The notes under the pieces were generated by a model that was given only the letters and a program-made list of their open reading frames with translations, was not told the DNA's origin and did not search any database. A DNA stretch of 64,000 nucleotides from Erinaceus europaeus (taxonomy: Eukaryota > Chordata > Mammalia > Eulipotyphla > Erinaceidae), in contig NC_080171.1 in assembly GCF_950295315.1 (NCBI RefSeq), forward strand, positions 99,611,445-99,675,444, given 5' to 3'. Below, piece by piece: positions 43,659 through 54,106 of this stretch. The position numbers and the translations under genes were made by a program. Position 1 is the first letter of the stretch. Each line of letters starts with the position of its first letter.

Positions 43659-43977
43659 AGAAAGAGACAAAGGGAGAAAAGACAAAGGGTGAGAGAGACA
43701 GAGGGAAGGAGACACACCTGCAGCAGTGCTCCAATACTCATGAAGCCTCCCCTTGTGGGTGGGGACCTGGGGCTTGAACCTAGTCCTTGCACATAGTAAC
43801 TTGTGTGTTCTACTGTGTGAACCTTCACCTGGCCCCCACCTTTTTTATGTGCTTCCTTTCATCTTTTGATCTATACAAACATGCTCACTTGCAGAAACAC
43901 AATATATTGCACTTTCAAAAGTACATCATTTTTCATAATAAATAAACACATAGACAAGGAGAGAAAGAGAACCAGAG

Positions 43978-44177
43978 GTGATCCAGGAGGTGGCGCAGTG
44001 GATGAAACATTGGACTCTAAATCATAGGGTCCCAAGTTCAATCCCTGGCAGCACATGTACCAGAGTGATGTCTGGTTCTTTCTTTCCCTCCTCCTATCTT
44101 TCTCATAAATAAATAAAATCTCTAAAAAAAACAAAGAAAGAAAGAGAGAAAGAAAGAAAGAGAAAGAAAGAAAAGAG
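43978..44177 (+). mobile_element. SINE family D with (GAAA)n tail inside a D SINE
   Basis: Tgatccaggaggtggcgcag to ataaataaaatctctaaaaa and an AAAG run. Flanked by gaaagagaaccagag (43963-43977) and gaaagggaaccagag (44449-44463). Confidence 0.92.
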
Positions 44178-44435
44178 GGGGGTCGGGCAGTAGCGCAGCG
44201 GGTTAAGCGCATGTGGTGCAAAGCGCAAGGACCGGCGTGAGGATCCCGTTTTGAGCCCCCAGATCCCCACCTGCAGGGAGTCGCTTCACAAGTGGTGAAG
44301 CAGGTCTGTCTTTCTCTACCCCTCTCTCCATTTCTCTGTCCTATACAACAACGAGGACATCATCAACAACAACAATAACTACAACAATAATAAAACAAAA
44401 AGGGCAACAAAAGGGAAAATAAATAATAAAAAAAA
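44178..44435 (+). mobile_element. SINE family A in the tail of the inner D SINE
   Basis: Ggtcgggcagtagcgcagcg to aaaagggaaaataaataata, slightly shortened body. Confidence 0.93.
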
Positions 44436-44619
44436 TGTAAGAAAGAAAGAAAGGGAACCAGAGTATCATTCTGGCACATGTGATGCCAGAGATTGAACTC
44501 AGGACCTCATAGTTGAGAGTCTAGAATTCTATCACTGTGCCACCTCCCGGGCTCTACATCTGTACTACTGTGGTCTATTGTTAAATTAGTATGTACTGAC
44601 AGACTCCCCATGTCATTTA

Positions 44620-44692
44620 TTTATTTATTTATTACCACTGCTCAGTTCTGGCTTATGGTGGTGTGGGGGATTGAACCCTTTGTCTTTTTTAA
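44620..44692 (-). mobile_element. SINE family C (antisense), partial
   Basis: Accactgctcagttctggct and tatggtggtgtgggggattg. Confidence 0.75.
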
Positions 44693-45517
44693 CCCATTCT
44701 GTCTCTCGTGTGGCATGGCAGGTGGGTTTCTGCAGGGGTTTCAGGTTCACTTTTCTGCTGTTGTTCCCACTGATGGTGGGACCACTGCCCAGCTAACCTT
44801 TAAGGACTCAGTGCTTTAGTTACAGCACTACCATGTCCTGTATTTCGAGCTTGGGACACACACAGAGAGGACTTTAGCTTGGTATGACAGTAATGTGGTC
44901 TCAGGACTCATGGTTGTCATTCTAGAACTCAGACACCAGTTCACGCAGTGGGAGCCCTCCTTCTGTCACAGAATGCCACCAGACGGGTCTATTCTCCTGG
45001 CAAGGAAGAGAGTGCACTAAGGGTGGTGGGAACCTTGGCCTGTTCTCCCACCTACTTTGAGGACTCTGGTGAGTCAGGGTCTATTTCCTCACCGGTGGCG
45101 GCAGAGAATGTTACAGCCATTTACAGAGGGCACTGCTCAATGGTGGGCCTTCTGACAATTATCACATTATCTTTGCTCCATATGTCTCTCCTCCAAACCC
45201 CAAGCTCTATCTAGGCAGGGCCTTACACCCTGGGTTAGTAGGTGTCCCTGTGTCCCACACGCAGGGAGCTCAGATCTCAGGTGTCCTGTCCTCAGCTAGT
45301 CACACTAACCAGCATGAGAGCTTCAGGGGGTCAGGAACCAGGGGGAGGGGCTTGCCCATCCAAAAGCAAACTCCTGGGCTACTACCTCTCTTGACCTCAC
45401 CCTCCAGGCTCAAGAACAAGAGCAAAGCGCTCAAAACCAGTGAGTCAGACAGAGGAATAAAGGCGGAGGAAGGAAGCCCTGTGTGGCTGCATGGCTAAGG
45501 CCTGTGGTCTCACACAA

Positions 45518-45534
45518 GGGGGGGGGGGGGGGGG
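45518..45534. repeat. Poly-G tract (17 G)
   Basis: Uninterrupted G run on the plus strand. Confidence 0.95.
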
Positions 45535-45667
45535 CAGCAGCAAACTGCTTCTTCCAGAAAAGCAGAGGGGAAGTCGCAACCAGTCAGACTCTGGTCCCTC
45601 CTTTTTCTGCCCCACCCTCCAAATTGCCTACTACTCCAATACGCAAACCTTTCAATGCCATTCATGC

Positions 45668-45740
45668 ATGTTTTTATGAGGCACCAGGGATTGAACTCAG
45701 GGCTTCCTACAAGGTGCTTATCCTTAAGCTCCTTCCCTTT
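45668..45740 (-). mobile_element. Old D-like SINE remnant
   Basis: Accagggattgaactcaggg and cttatccttaagctcc. Confidence 0.4.
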
Positions 45741-45802
45741 TTTATTTTTATTATTTTTATTGTCTATTTTCATTAGTGATTTTTAAAAAAAATTTATGAG
45801 AT

Positions 45803-46010
45803 ATATTTTTTAAAAATGTTTTATGTTTACTTTCCCTTTTGTTGCCCTTGTTGTTTTTTTATTGTTGTTTTTATTGATGTTATCATTGTTAGATAGGACA
45901 GAGGGAAATGGAGAGAGGAGGGGAAGACAGAGGTGGGGAGGGAAAGACAGACATCTGCAGACCTGCTTCACTGCCTGTGAAGTCACTCCCCTGTAGGTAG
46001 GGAGCCGTGG
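45803..46010 (-). mobile_element. SINE family A (antisense), head missing
   Basis: Tttcccttttgttgcccttg to actcccctgtaggtagggag, stopping before the head. Confidence 0.88.
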
Positions 46011-46021
46011 GGGTGGCTCAT

Positions 46022-46198
46022 ATTTTTCTATTTTTATGAGAGAGAGAGAAATAGAGATGTCAAAGCACTGCTCTAATACCCACAGAGGTCCCACCTGTCT
46101 CTCTCTGTCCTTGGTGCTCGAGTGTGGTGCTGGGACTCGAACTCAAGGGTCGCAAGCATGGAGGGCATGCACTCTACCTACTGAGGAACTTCTCTGGA
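46022..46198 (-). mobile_element. SINE family D/E (antisense)
   Basis: Ttttatgagagagagagaaa, tgctgggactcgaactcaag and actgaggaacttctctgg. Confidence 0.6.
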
Positions 46199-46329
46199 CT
46201 ATGTTAAAACAATTTAAACAAATCAAGGTTCTTTACAGTTGTTGATTGTATGCAATGCTGTAGTAAGCCTATATGAAGGTCACGGACAAGAAGCCCTACT
46301 GAAATTTATCTTTTACAAACCAGTGTTCT

Positions 46330-46420
46330 ACTATCATCATTTCCATTCTACAACTGGTGAAATTCAGGTGTAAATAGGAGCCAAAGGTACTGTGCAGGGA
46401 CATACAGGTAGTGGCCGTCC
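46330..46420 (-). mobile_element. Possible MIR fragment
   Basis: Tccattctacaactggtgaa and gacatacaggtagtggc, weak. Confidence 0.35.
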
Positions 46421-46475
46421 AGCTCTGTCCTCACAAGAGCCCGTAGGGCTCATATCATGAAAGAATTAGAACTGG

Positions 46476-46601
46476 GTAGGGGAGGTAGCATAGCAAAAGA
46501 CTTTCATGCCTGAGGTTCCAAAGTCCCAGGTTCAATCCCCCATACCACCATAAGCCAGAGTTGAGCAGTGCTCTAGTAAAAGGGAAAAAAAAAAAAAAAA
46601 G
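46476..46601 (+). mobile_element. SINE family C
   Basis: Ggaggtagcatagcaaaaga, gcctgaggttccaaagtccc and a poly-A tail. Confidence 0.88.
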
Positions 46602-46714
46602 GAAAGGAAGGCCGGCCTGCCCAGGGATAGTGTTCCTAGATGCTGGGGTCCTATAGGCCCTTTCAGGATCTAAAACTTGACCCAGAGGGCCTTCCTAAGA
46701 CTCTACAACTCCTT

Positions 46715-46780
46715 TACTGAACCATGGGAGAAACTGAGGCTCAGAACAGAAGCTAGATAGGACTCCCAGTCACAGAACCA
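46715..46780 (-). mobile_element. MIR fragment
   Basis: Atgggagaaactgaggctca followed by cccagtcacagaacca. Confidence 0.65.
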
Positions 46781-47264
46781 GCCTCTCAGAAGCCATGGGG
46801 CTGCAGAGAGGGGAAGGGAGGGTTGTGAGGAGGCAGAGAAGAGGGCAGCCAGGGTCCTCTGCCCTTAATCGCACAGGAAGTCAGCTGGACCCCACGGGGG
46901 AGGGGGGCGGCACAGGCCAGATAGAGCTGCCTATACCCCATCCCCCAGGACAAGCCCCAGAGTCTGCTCCTTTCAGACTCAATCTCCAAAGGAAAACAGC
47001 AAGGCTGAGGTGGCAGTCTGCTGCAGCATGGCTGGGAGGGAAAGTTGAGTCTCTCAGGAGTGGGCCCACTACTCCAGGTCACTGAGAAAGTCTCCCTTCT
47101 GCTTCCAGACAGAAGGCCCCGCTGGAGGCCACAAAGAAAGGAAAGATTTCTGAGATTCCCAGCCAGCCTCACTCAGCTCAAGGGGAGAGAAAAGGCTGGC
47201 TGTTTAAACAGTTGGCTCAAATCACTCCATACCCTGGCCCCCCTCCTCAAACCACAGGGTCACC

Positions 47265-47335
47265 CCTCCATTTTAGAAGTAGGGAGCTGAGGCACAGAGA
47301 GGAGATGCCTCTTGACCACAGCCACACATAGCTGT
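47265..47335 (-). mobile_element. MIR fragment
   Basis: Cccctccattttagaagtag and gagctgaggcacagagagga. Confidence 0.7.
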
Positions 47336-47852
47336 GACTGTGCTGAGCTATGCCCTGAGGGCTGTCACAAGGTCCAGGGCATGCAGGGGTCACGTGGGGT
47401 ATGGGGGCAGCCCTGTGCCCTAGAAGGAAGGACCAGCTCCTCTCCCTACCTCCCTCTTTCCCATCAGCCTTCAGTATGGAAGTGAGGGTGGGTGGGGAGC
47501 ATGGTTTTGACGGTTTTATGAATCAGCCACAACATCTCACTGCGTGAGGACAGACCTGGGCTGCCTCCTCAGACACAGGCCTATCTGTACAGCCACACAG
47601 GCCGGCTTCTCTCACAGAGGGCTTGTTTGTTTACTCAACTTTCAAAATTATACCCTCAACAGCCCCACCCAGGACAATCACTCCTATGACTAGTCTTAAC
47701 TGTCTGTGGCTGTCCACTGCAGTGGGGGGGCAGAAGAGAACTTCTCTGGGGTGGGTTGGGCCCTGGGTTCCCCCTCCTGGTTCTGTAGCATCTAAGGCCC
47801 TGGCAATGTCCTCTCCCTTTCCAGGCCTCAGTTTACTCAATAATTAAAAGAA

Positions 47853-47970
47853 GGCAGTGGGGAAGTGGCACGGTGGATAAGGCAGTGGATTATCAAGCAT
47901 GAGGTTCTGAGTTTGATCCTCAGCATCGCATGTAATAAATAATAAAAATGATTATTAAATAATAATTAAA
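47853..47970 (+). mobile_element. SINE family D, shortened
   Basis: Gtggggaagtggcacggtgg, tgagtttgatcctcagcatc and aataaataataaaaatg. Confidence 0.8.
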
Positions 47971-48227
47971 CAGAAGTAGGTACTCATTAGATGTAGACAA
48001 AAGATCTTTCCTGGCTCGGAGAAAGAACGGTTTGGATCAGAAAAAGAAAAGCTGCCACTGCCCACCAGGAAGCTCCAAACTTGGAGACACAGTAACTGTT
48101 ACCCCAGAAAAACTCAGGGACACCTTCCACAGGAGCCAGGGCTTCGACCAGCTCCCCCCCAAGTGCAGGATCTGTTCTCTATCCTTCCCCACTCCTCCCC
48201 AGGGACTTCTCCTCCACCCCTACCCTG

Positions 48228-48250
48228 CCCCCCCCCCCCCCCCCCCCCCC
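48228..48250. repeat. Poly-C tract (23 C)
   Basis: Uninterrupted C run; equals a 23-G run on the transcribed-sense (minus) strand of intron 1. Confidence 0.95.
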
Positions 48251-49085
48251 GCCAGCCAAACAAGAAAGCAAAAACAAACAAACAAAAGGGTGAAATAGTG
48301 CAAACTCATTCCCTTACAGGGTGTCTGGGTCACCCCTCAAGCCTGTGGGGGGTGGGGGTGGGCAAACCACACAATGAAAGGGTTCCTCAGAGCTCTGCTT
48401 CAGTGCCAATTACCAAACACCTTCCACCACCTCCAAGTACCAGGAACAGGGAAAATTGCCCCTCAAGGATCTTCATCACCCTAGAGGCAGAGATCACCTT
48501 CCCATCTGACTGACCACTGAGGCTCCCAGGAGGACAGTCATTCCAATGGCCTTATGGCTCCTCTTCAAGGCCACACCACTCCCTGAGATAGGCTGACCCA
48601 GTGTTGAATACCAACATAACTTTGGGGAACAGAAAGGTCCACTACCTTTGTAACACAGCACAGGACTGTACAAAATCTTCCTGGCTGGTAAATGTTCTAT
48701 GACAATGGCCCCCAGGCCCAGCTTAAGACAATTTTCAGAAGGAATTCTTCCCTTCTCAGCAAGATGACATCATGAAATAAATACGTGTCGGGGACCTGCC
48801 CTGTGCCTTCACCCACTCCAGAGTACAACGGCTCCTAAGAAGTCAGAGCTGGGAGGGCACAGGAGATGTGCTGGGGTCCCTCTGCACAGATAGGCAAAGC
48901 AAGGCCACAGGCAATGGAGGAGTTATAAAGGTCCCCTGACATCAGCCTTGGGGCTCTCACTTCTCCTAGCTTCCCTGCACCCATAACTGGCTCCTGCAAG
49001 GTGGGGAGGATCAGGGGTGGGTGGAGCACAAGAGAGTGAGTGGTTTCCTGCCTGAATGACTCCTCAGCTAGAATTTGGCTTGGTG

Positions 49086-49255
49086 CCTGGAGGTGGCTTG
49101 CTCTGTAGAGGGCACACTTTGCCATGAGCAAGGAATGGCACTCAACCCTGGGTCACACCTGTACAGGGGAAGTTCTACTACTGATAAGGTGGTGCTGTGG
49201 TGTGTTTCCTTCTATCTGTCTCTCCTGTTCTCTCACACCTGTCAAGAAACAGAGT
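49086..49255 (+). mobile_element. SINE family E
   Basis: Ggaggtggcttgctctgtag, accctgggtcacacctgtac and gaagttctactactgataag. Confidence 0.5.
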
Positions 49256-49276
49256 GAAAAGTAAAGGTGGGGGAAG

Positions 49277-49383
49277 TGGTCCGGGAGGTGCCGCAGTAGA
49301 TAGAGCATTGGATTCTCAACTATGAGATCCCAAGTTCGATCCCCGGCAGCACATGGACCAGAGTGATGTCTGGTTCTTTCTCC

Positions 49384-49423
<40 letters not shown>

Positions 49424-49458
49424 TGAATAAATGAATAAATAAATAAATAAATTCTTTA
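49277..49458 (+). mobile_element. SINE family D with (CT)n
   Basis: Gtggtccgggaggtgccgca, aagttcgatccccggcagca, a CT run at about 49385-49421 and an aaataaataaataaat tail. Confidence 0.92.
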
Positions 49459-49471
49459 AAGAAAAAGGGAG

Positions 49472-49735
49472 GTGGATAAGGAGATAGCATAGTGTCTATG
49501 CAAAAAAACCTTTCAAGCTTGAGGTTCCAAAGTCCTAGGTTCAATCACCAGGACCCCGTAAGTCAGAGCTAAGCAGTGTACTGGTAAAAATAATAATAGT
49601 AATAAATTAAATGAACAAATAAAAAGGAAGGAAGAAAAAAAAGGAGGAGAAAGAACCCACTGGAAGAAGTGGAATTATATAGGCTAGAAGCCCTAGCAAA
49701 ATCCCTAGTGGCAAAAAATAAATAAATAAAATAAA
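49472..49735 (+). mobile_element. SINE family C followed by a SINE 3' module
   Basis: 49472-49598 C copy (aaggagatagcatagtgtct). 49654-49735 a module like that of A/E (cactggaagaagtggaatta, aaatccctagtggc). Confidence 0.75.
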
Positions 49736-50084
49736 GATGATTTTGGCTCAAGAAACTTGGTTGGGCAACAACAGCTCTGTTCTGCTTCGGGCCCGGGGAA
49801 GATGGATAGCTGGAGTTGACTTGGTCACAGATATGTGGGTGGGAAAGTGGGGCTCACACTTTGCAAAACAAAATCCATTTCCCCCCTGACCTTCTTGGAC
49901 ACTCAGTTCTTAGTGGAGCCCCCACACCTCCACTGGGGCCTGGATGGTGCCCTGGCCCATGCTGAGAGCAAGGAGTGAGTGCCCAGTGCCCTGGCAATGT
50001 TTTTCTCAAAGACTCCAGACAACAGGAGTCAAAACTCTGAAACAAAGAGCTCTATACACCTCCTCCATCATTCCCTTCAATAAC

Positions 50085-50185
50085 TTAACAGATCTATACC
50101 AGTTATGCCCACTTAATAGATGAGAACCAGAGAACGGAAGGCACCTGCCTAACAGTGGCATAGTTGAAACAGAACCTCAAACCAA
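50085..50185 (-). mobile_element. MIR fragment
   Basis: Gcccacttaatagatgagaa and agaacggaaggcacctgcct. Confidence 0.6.
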
Positions 50186-50199
50186 AACCTCAAAACTTA

Positions 50200-50328
50200 G
50201 AAGGTGGTACATTAGATAAAGCATTGGGCTCTCAAGCATGAAGTCCCAAGTTCAATCTCCATCATCCCATGTGCCAGAGTGTCTGGTTCTCTTCCCCCCT
50301 CCCCCTTGGTCTTCTTCTTAATACATCA
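50200..50328 (+). mobile_element. SINE family D
   Basis: Gaaggtggtacattagataa, aagttcaatctccatcatcc and gagtgtctggttctcttc. Confidence 0.85.
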
Positions 50329-50874
50329 TTTCCAAAATATTAAAATCAAATCCTCAGATTCCAGGTCCAGTCCTCTATCCAATTATACTACTAGAAAGAA
50401 AGAGTCTCAGACTTGAGGCTGCCCAGGAAGGGAGTGTGTCTCCTGTTTGCAGTGGAATGGGAACAGATTTCAGGACCACCGGCTGCCTTGATGGAACAGC
50501 TCACAAGACTCAGTCTCCTCCACAGTATCCCAAGCAGGGACCTGACTTTTCCAGCCCACCACACATCACCATCACCAAGGTCTCCCCACCATGCACCTAC
50601 CTCCTCCTGACTGTGACCTTCCCTGCCTGCATCTGCCCAAGCCCTGATTCTGTGCCTCCCTTGAAACAGATTCACTCCATGCCCCTCATACCTGAAAATG
50701 CTTGAGGGGAACCTTGAGACAGAGCTTCCTCTTGTCCAAGGTCAGCCCTGTAGTTTCTTCTGCTTTATGCCAGTCCTCCCTCACCACCAAGTCAGTCCCC
50801 TTCTGCCCCTCTGAGAGGCTCCTGCCCACCCTGTGGAGGGACAGCCAGTCAGACGGGAAGCACTAGATCGGCAT

Positions 50875-50950
50875 CAGCATGGCCCTGGCATCTAGCACAG
50901 TGCTTGGCAAACAAACAGCAGGTGTTCAATATCTACTGCCTGAGTGAATG
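50875..50950 (+). mobile_element. MIR 3'-end-like fragment
   Basis: Ggcatctagcacagtgcttg and caggtgttcaatatctactg. Confidence 0.5.
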
Positions 50951-51425
50951 AAAGAATTGACCAAGTGTATCTGGGGCCAGAACTCATCACCCCACCTAGA
51001 GAGAGAGACCTAGGAATGGGTCTCCAGAGACAGAGAATTCCCACAAGCCAAGTGGGCTCCTGGAGTCACAGGTGGGAGAAAAGCCATAGCCATTGACCCT
51101 GCCACATAGCAAATGGTCAACATCCACCAGTTTAGCTCTGGACATGACAGGTGAAGTGGTGTTTGTCTTTCTGCCCACTCATGCTCATGTCCTCATGGAT
51201 GCCAGACACAGAAAGGATGGCACTGGCTGGGTAGTGTGGCGCATCTGGTTGAGTGCATGTTACAATGTGCAAGGACCCAGGTTTGAGTCCTCAGTCCCCC
51301 ACCTGCAGGGGGAAAGCTTCACAAGTGGTGAAGCAGGGCTGCAGGTGTCACTCTATCTCTCTCTCCTCTGTCAGTCCCTTACCTCTCAATTTCTGGCTGT
51401 CTCTATCCAACAAATAAATAAAGAT

Positions 51426-52160
51426 AGTGAGTCAGTGGTAGTGCAGCAGGTTAAGCGCACATGGCGCAAAGCTCAAGGACGGGCGTGAGGATCCCGGTTC
51501 GAGCCCCTCCACTCCCCACCTGCAGGGGAGCCACTTCACAAGTAGTGAAGCAGGTTTGCAAGTGTCTACCTTTTCCTCCCCCCTCTATCTTCCCCTCCTC
51601 CCTTGTTGTATGCTTTACATTGGGTTCTAGTTCTCCCCCACCAAGAGAATTAGATCAGTCCAGTTAATTTCGCGGGCTGCTTGGCCCCGCCCCTAGGGAC
51701 CCCGCCAGAGTTCCTGAGTGTCAGAGTTGGAGAAGAAGAGTTTCAGGGAGAGAGTTCCTGAGTTCGAGAGTGCCAGAGTGGCAGAGTTCCTGGGTTCCTG
51801 AGTTCGAGAGTGAAAGAGTTAGAGAGTTGGAGAGTTCGAGAGTAAGAGAGAGTGTTTGTGCCGCCGCAAAGAGACAGCAGAGTTCTGTTTGGTCATTAGT
51901 TTGTCTTAGTTTATGAATCGTTGTTCCTGAATAAAGAAATACAGCTTCCCTGCCCAGCCGTTGTCTCCGCGTCTCTGTTACCCACCCGTGAAGCTAGCCC
52001 AGCCAACAAGAGCCTACAAAAATTTTAACAACACTCCCTCCATTTCTCTCTGTCCTATCCAACAATGGCAACATCAATAACAACAACAATAATAATAACT
52101 ATAACAACAGTAAAAACAACAACGGCAACAAAAAGGAAATAAATATTTTTTTAAAAAAAG
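51426..52160 (+). mobile_element. SINE family A, host of the LTR
   Basis: Gagtcagtggtagtgcagca to tcccctcctc, then the LTR, then ccatttctctctgtcctatc to a caacaa/aataaa tail. A short aaagata repeat lies at both ends in the B tail. Confidence 0.9.
51604..52033 (+). mobile_element. Solo LTR of an endogenous retrovirus (430 bases)
   Basis: Begins TGTTGT and ends ACAACA, perfect 6-base inverted ends with TG...CA. The exact 6-base target duplication ctccct lies at 51598-51603 and 52034-52039. A GC-box-rich stretch (ggccccgcccct) is near 51683-51694, then a run of short gagtt/gagag repeats, then poly-A signal AATAAA at 51930-51935 followed by a U5-like stretch. A 6-base duplication is usual for class II (betaretrovirus-like) elements. 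No internal genes remain. It differs in sequence from the LTR at 40693. Confidence 0.88.
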
Positions 52161-52426
52161 ATAATAAAAACGCTAAAAAAAGAAAAAAGAAAGGATGGCA
52201 CTGCTGAATGAGTTATGGGCCTGTCTCGCCACTCCTAGGGCCATCACAGTGCCCAGGGCCACAGGCTGGTGCCTCACCCTGCGCCAAAGCAACTTCCGAG
52301 GATACACGGCAGGAGACTGGGGGTGCCTGAGGAGATACCTGGCACAGTGCCCTCAACGAAGTGCCAATTAGAGCAGCTACTGTGTTCTCAGCACCCAGCA
52401 GTAATCACAGAAAGAGAAAGAGACAC

Positions 52427-52431
<5 letters not shown>

Positions 52432-52460
<29 letters not shown>
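52432..52460. repeat. (AG)n microsatellite
   Basis: About 14 AG units. Confidence 0.93.
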
Positions 52461-52463
<3 letters not shown>

Positions 52464-52531
52464 TGCCAGGGCCTCATATATGTGCCCATCCACTGTTCCT
52501 GAACTACATTTTTCATTCTTAAAACTTCAGA

Positions 52532-52750
52532 TAGGTGGTCTGGGAGGTGGCGCAGTGAATAAAGCATTGGACTCTCAGGTGTGCAGTCCCAAGTTCAATC
52601 CCCGGCAGCACACGCGCAGTGGATAAAGTATTGGATTCTCAAACATGAAGCTCATAGTTTGATCCCCAGCAGCACATGTACCAGAGTGATATCTGGTTCT
52701 TTCTCTCTCTCTTCCTATCTTTCTATTAATAAATAAAATCTTTAAAAGAA
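52532..52750 (+). mobile_element. SINE family D with duplicated tRNA-like head
   Basis: Two successive heads: ggtctgggaggtggcgcagt... cccggcagcacac, then gcgcagtggataaagtattg... cccagcagcacatg. One body and tail follow. Approximate duplication aaaacttcagatag / aaaatttcagacag. Confidence 0.85.
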
Positions 52751-52794
52751 AAATAAGTTTAAAATTTCAGACAGCAGCAGCCAGGCAGGCAGCA

Positions 52795-52933
52795 GAGGAA
52801 GACAGTCTGCTCAGCCATTCCTAGGGCTTCCCCGGGAGCCACGATGCTCCCCTGTGGTACCTACCAGGTCTCAAACTTGGGACTCCCCACATGGTGAAGC
52901 ACATACCCTACCACATGAACTATCCCCTGACCC
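52795..52933 (-). mobile_element. SINE family E (antisense)
   Basis: Ctcaaacttgggactcccca and ccacatgaactatcccctga. Confidence 0.5.
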
Positions 52934-52944
52934 TCATGCCCTGA

Positions 52945-53135
52945 GAAGCCAGCATAGTCTCCTCTTTGAAGAAGGACACCGGGCCTCAGAGAGGGTGACC
53001 GTCTGGCCCCCCAACACCAGTCCATTTTGGAGTTCTGCAAAGCTGGGTCTCTAACTCACCAGCCACTGTATCATTGAGCAGGTCCCTTCACCCCCAGGAG
53101 CCAGAGGTAGCATATCTTGAAAATAAAACCAGGGC
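52945..53135. mobile_element. Two MIR-like fragments
   Basis: 52945-53005 antisense (ctttgaagaaggacaccggg). 53050-53135 sense (actgtatcattgagcaggtc). Both weak. Confidence 0.4.
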
Positions 53136-53895
53136 TGGTTCCCAGGGAGTAGAGTCAGGTGCCCTAAAGAAGTGGACACTTCCTGTTCTTCCAGTTTTAA
53201 AAATCCGTAAGATCAAAAGATTGTAGCCTGTATGACTCAGGCCCGAAGTTCCTTCCAGCAGCAGGGCAATGGCTCAGCTCCACCCTAGAGGATCTCAAAC
53301 CCAGGCTTCTCCCTGTATCTCCCCTTTAAACTCTGCCCAGCGTGGGTTCCAGAAAGCCCTCCTTTCTTGGGCAGGGAAGTGGATGGGCTTGGGGGTGGGG
53401 GGTAGTAGATGGAGGGAAAGCAGCTCAGGAATGTCTGTGACCACAGGATGGTGCTGAGGGAGCCCCGGGAAGCAGTGAGTCATGAGTTCCGCCTGCAGCG
53501 GAGGAGGGGGCCGCATGAAGAAGCACAGAGAGCCTGGGATTGCAGGCTGACTAATCACAGAAGGGATATATTTGTGCCACCTCCAGGAGCCTCTGACACA
53601 TGCCTCTCTGTTCCCACTTGGCTCCTCCCCTTCCCAGCACCCTGCCCCCACAGGCTGCCTCCCTTTGGGAGACCTTTTCCACCCTATTCCCTCACCCCAT
53701 CTGGGCACCAGTGGCTGTCACAAGTCACAGAGGAGCATGGCTTTAACAATAAAGTCTTGGGCTCCCCAGTCGGGGCCTGCTACTGACTCGCTCTGCCCCA
53801 GTTTATCAAACACCGGTGCTCTGAAGGTGAGAAGTCAGTAAATGAACGCAGGACCCAAGAAGTATAGTATATGCTCAGTTAAACAATAGCTGGTC

Positions 53896-54106
53896 AGAGC
53901 CAGGTGGTGGTGCACCTGGTTGAGCGCACATGTTATAAAGCACAAGGATCTGGGTTTGAGCTCCGGGTCCCCACCTGCAGGGGGAAAGCTGCGAGTGGTA
54001 AAGCAGGGCTGCAGGTGTCTCTCTGTCTCTCTCTCTCTCTCTACCTCCACCCCCACTTTCAATTTCTGGCTGTCTTCATCCAATGAATAAAGATAATTTA
54101 AAAATA
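53896..54106 (+). mobile_element. SINE family B
   Basis: Agagccaggtggtggtgcac to tcatccaatgaataaagata, with an exact 15-base duplication aaacaatagctggtc (53881-53895, 54107-54121). Confidence 0.96.

Larger units (their letters stand above)
43098..43840 (-). mobile_element. SINE family B (antisense), host of L1 and C insertions
   Basis: Left piece 43098-43184 (gccaccaaggttaccactgg). Middle about 43521-43561. Right 43673-43840 (gcagcagtgctccaatactc, gggcttgaacctagtccttg, ccttcacctggccccc). Confidence 0.8.
43928..44557 (-). mobile_element. SINE family D (antisense), host
   Basis: Left part 43928-43977 (cataataaataaacacatag). Right part 44449-44557 (cattctggcacatgtgatgc, gaactcaggacctcatagtt, gccacctcccgggctc). 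Confidence 0.85.
51226..52187 (+). mobile_element. SINE family B, outer host of A SINE and LTR
   Basis: Ggctgggtagtgtggcgcat to ctctatccaacaaataaata, interrupted in its tail near 51424 and resuming with ataataaaaacgc near 52160. An exact 16-base duplication, agaaaggatggcactg (51210-51225, 52188-52203), brackets everything. Confidence 0.93.
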
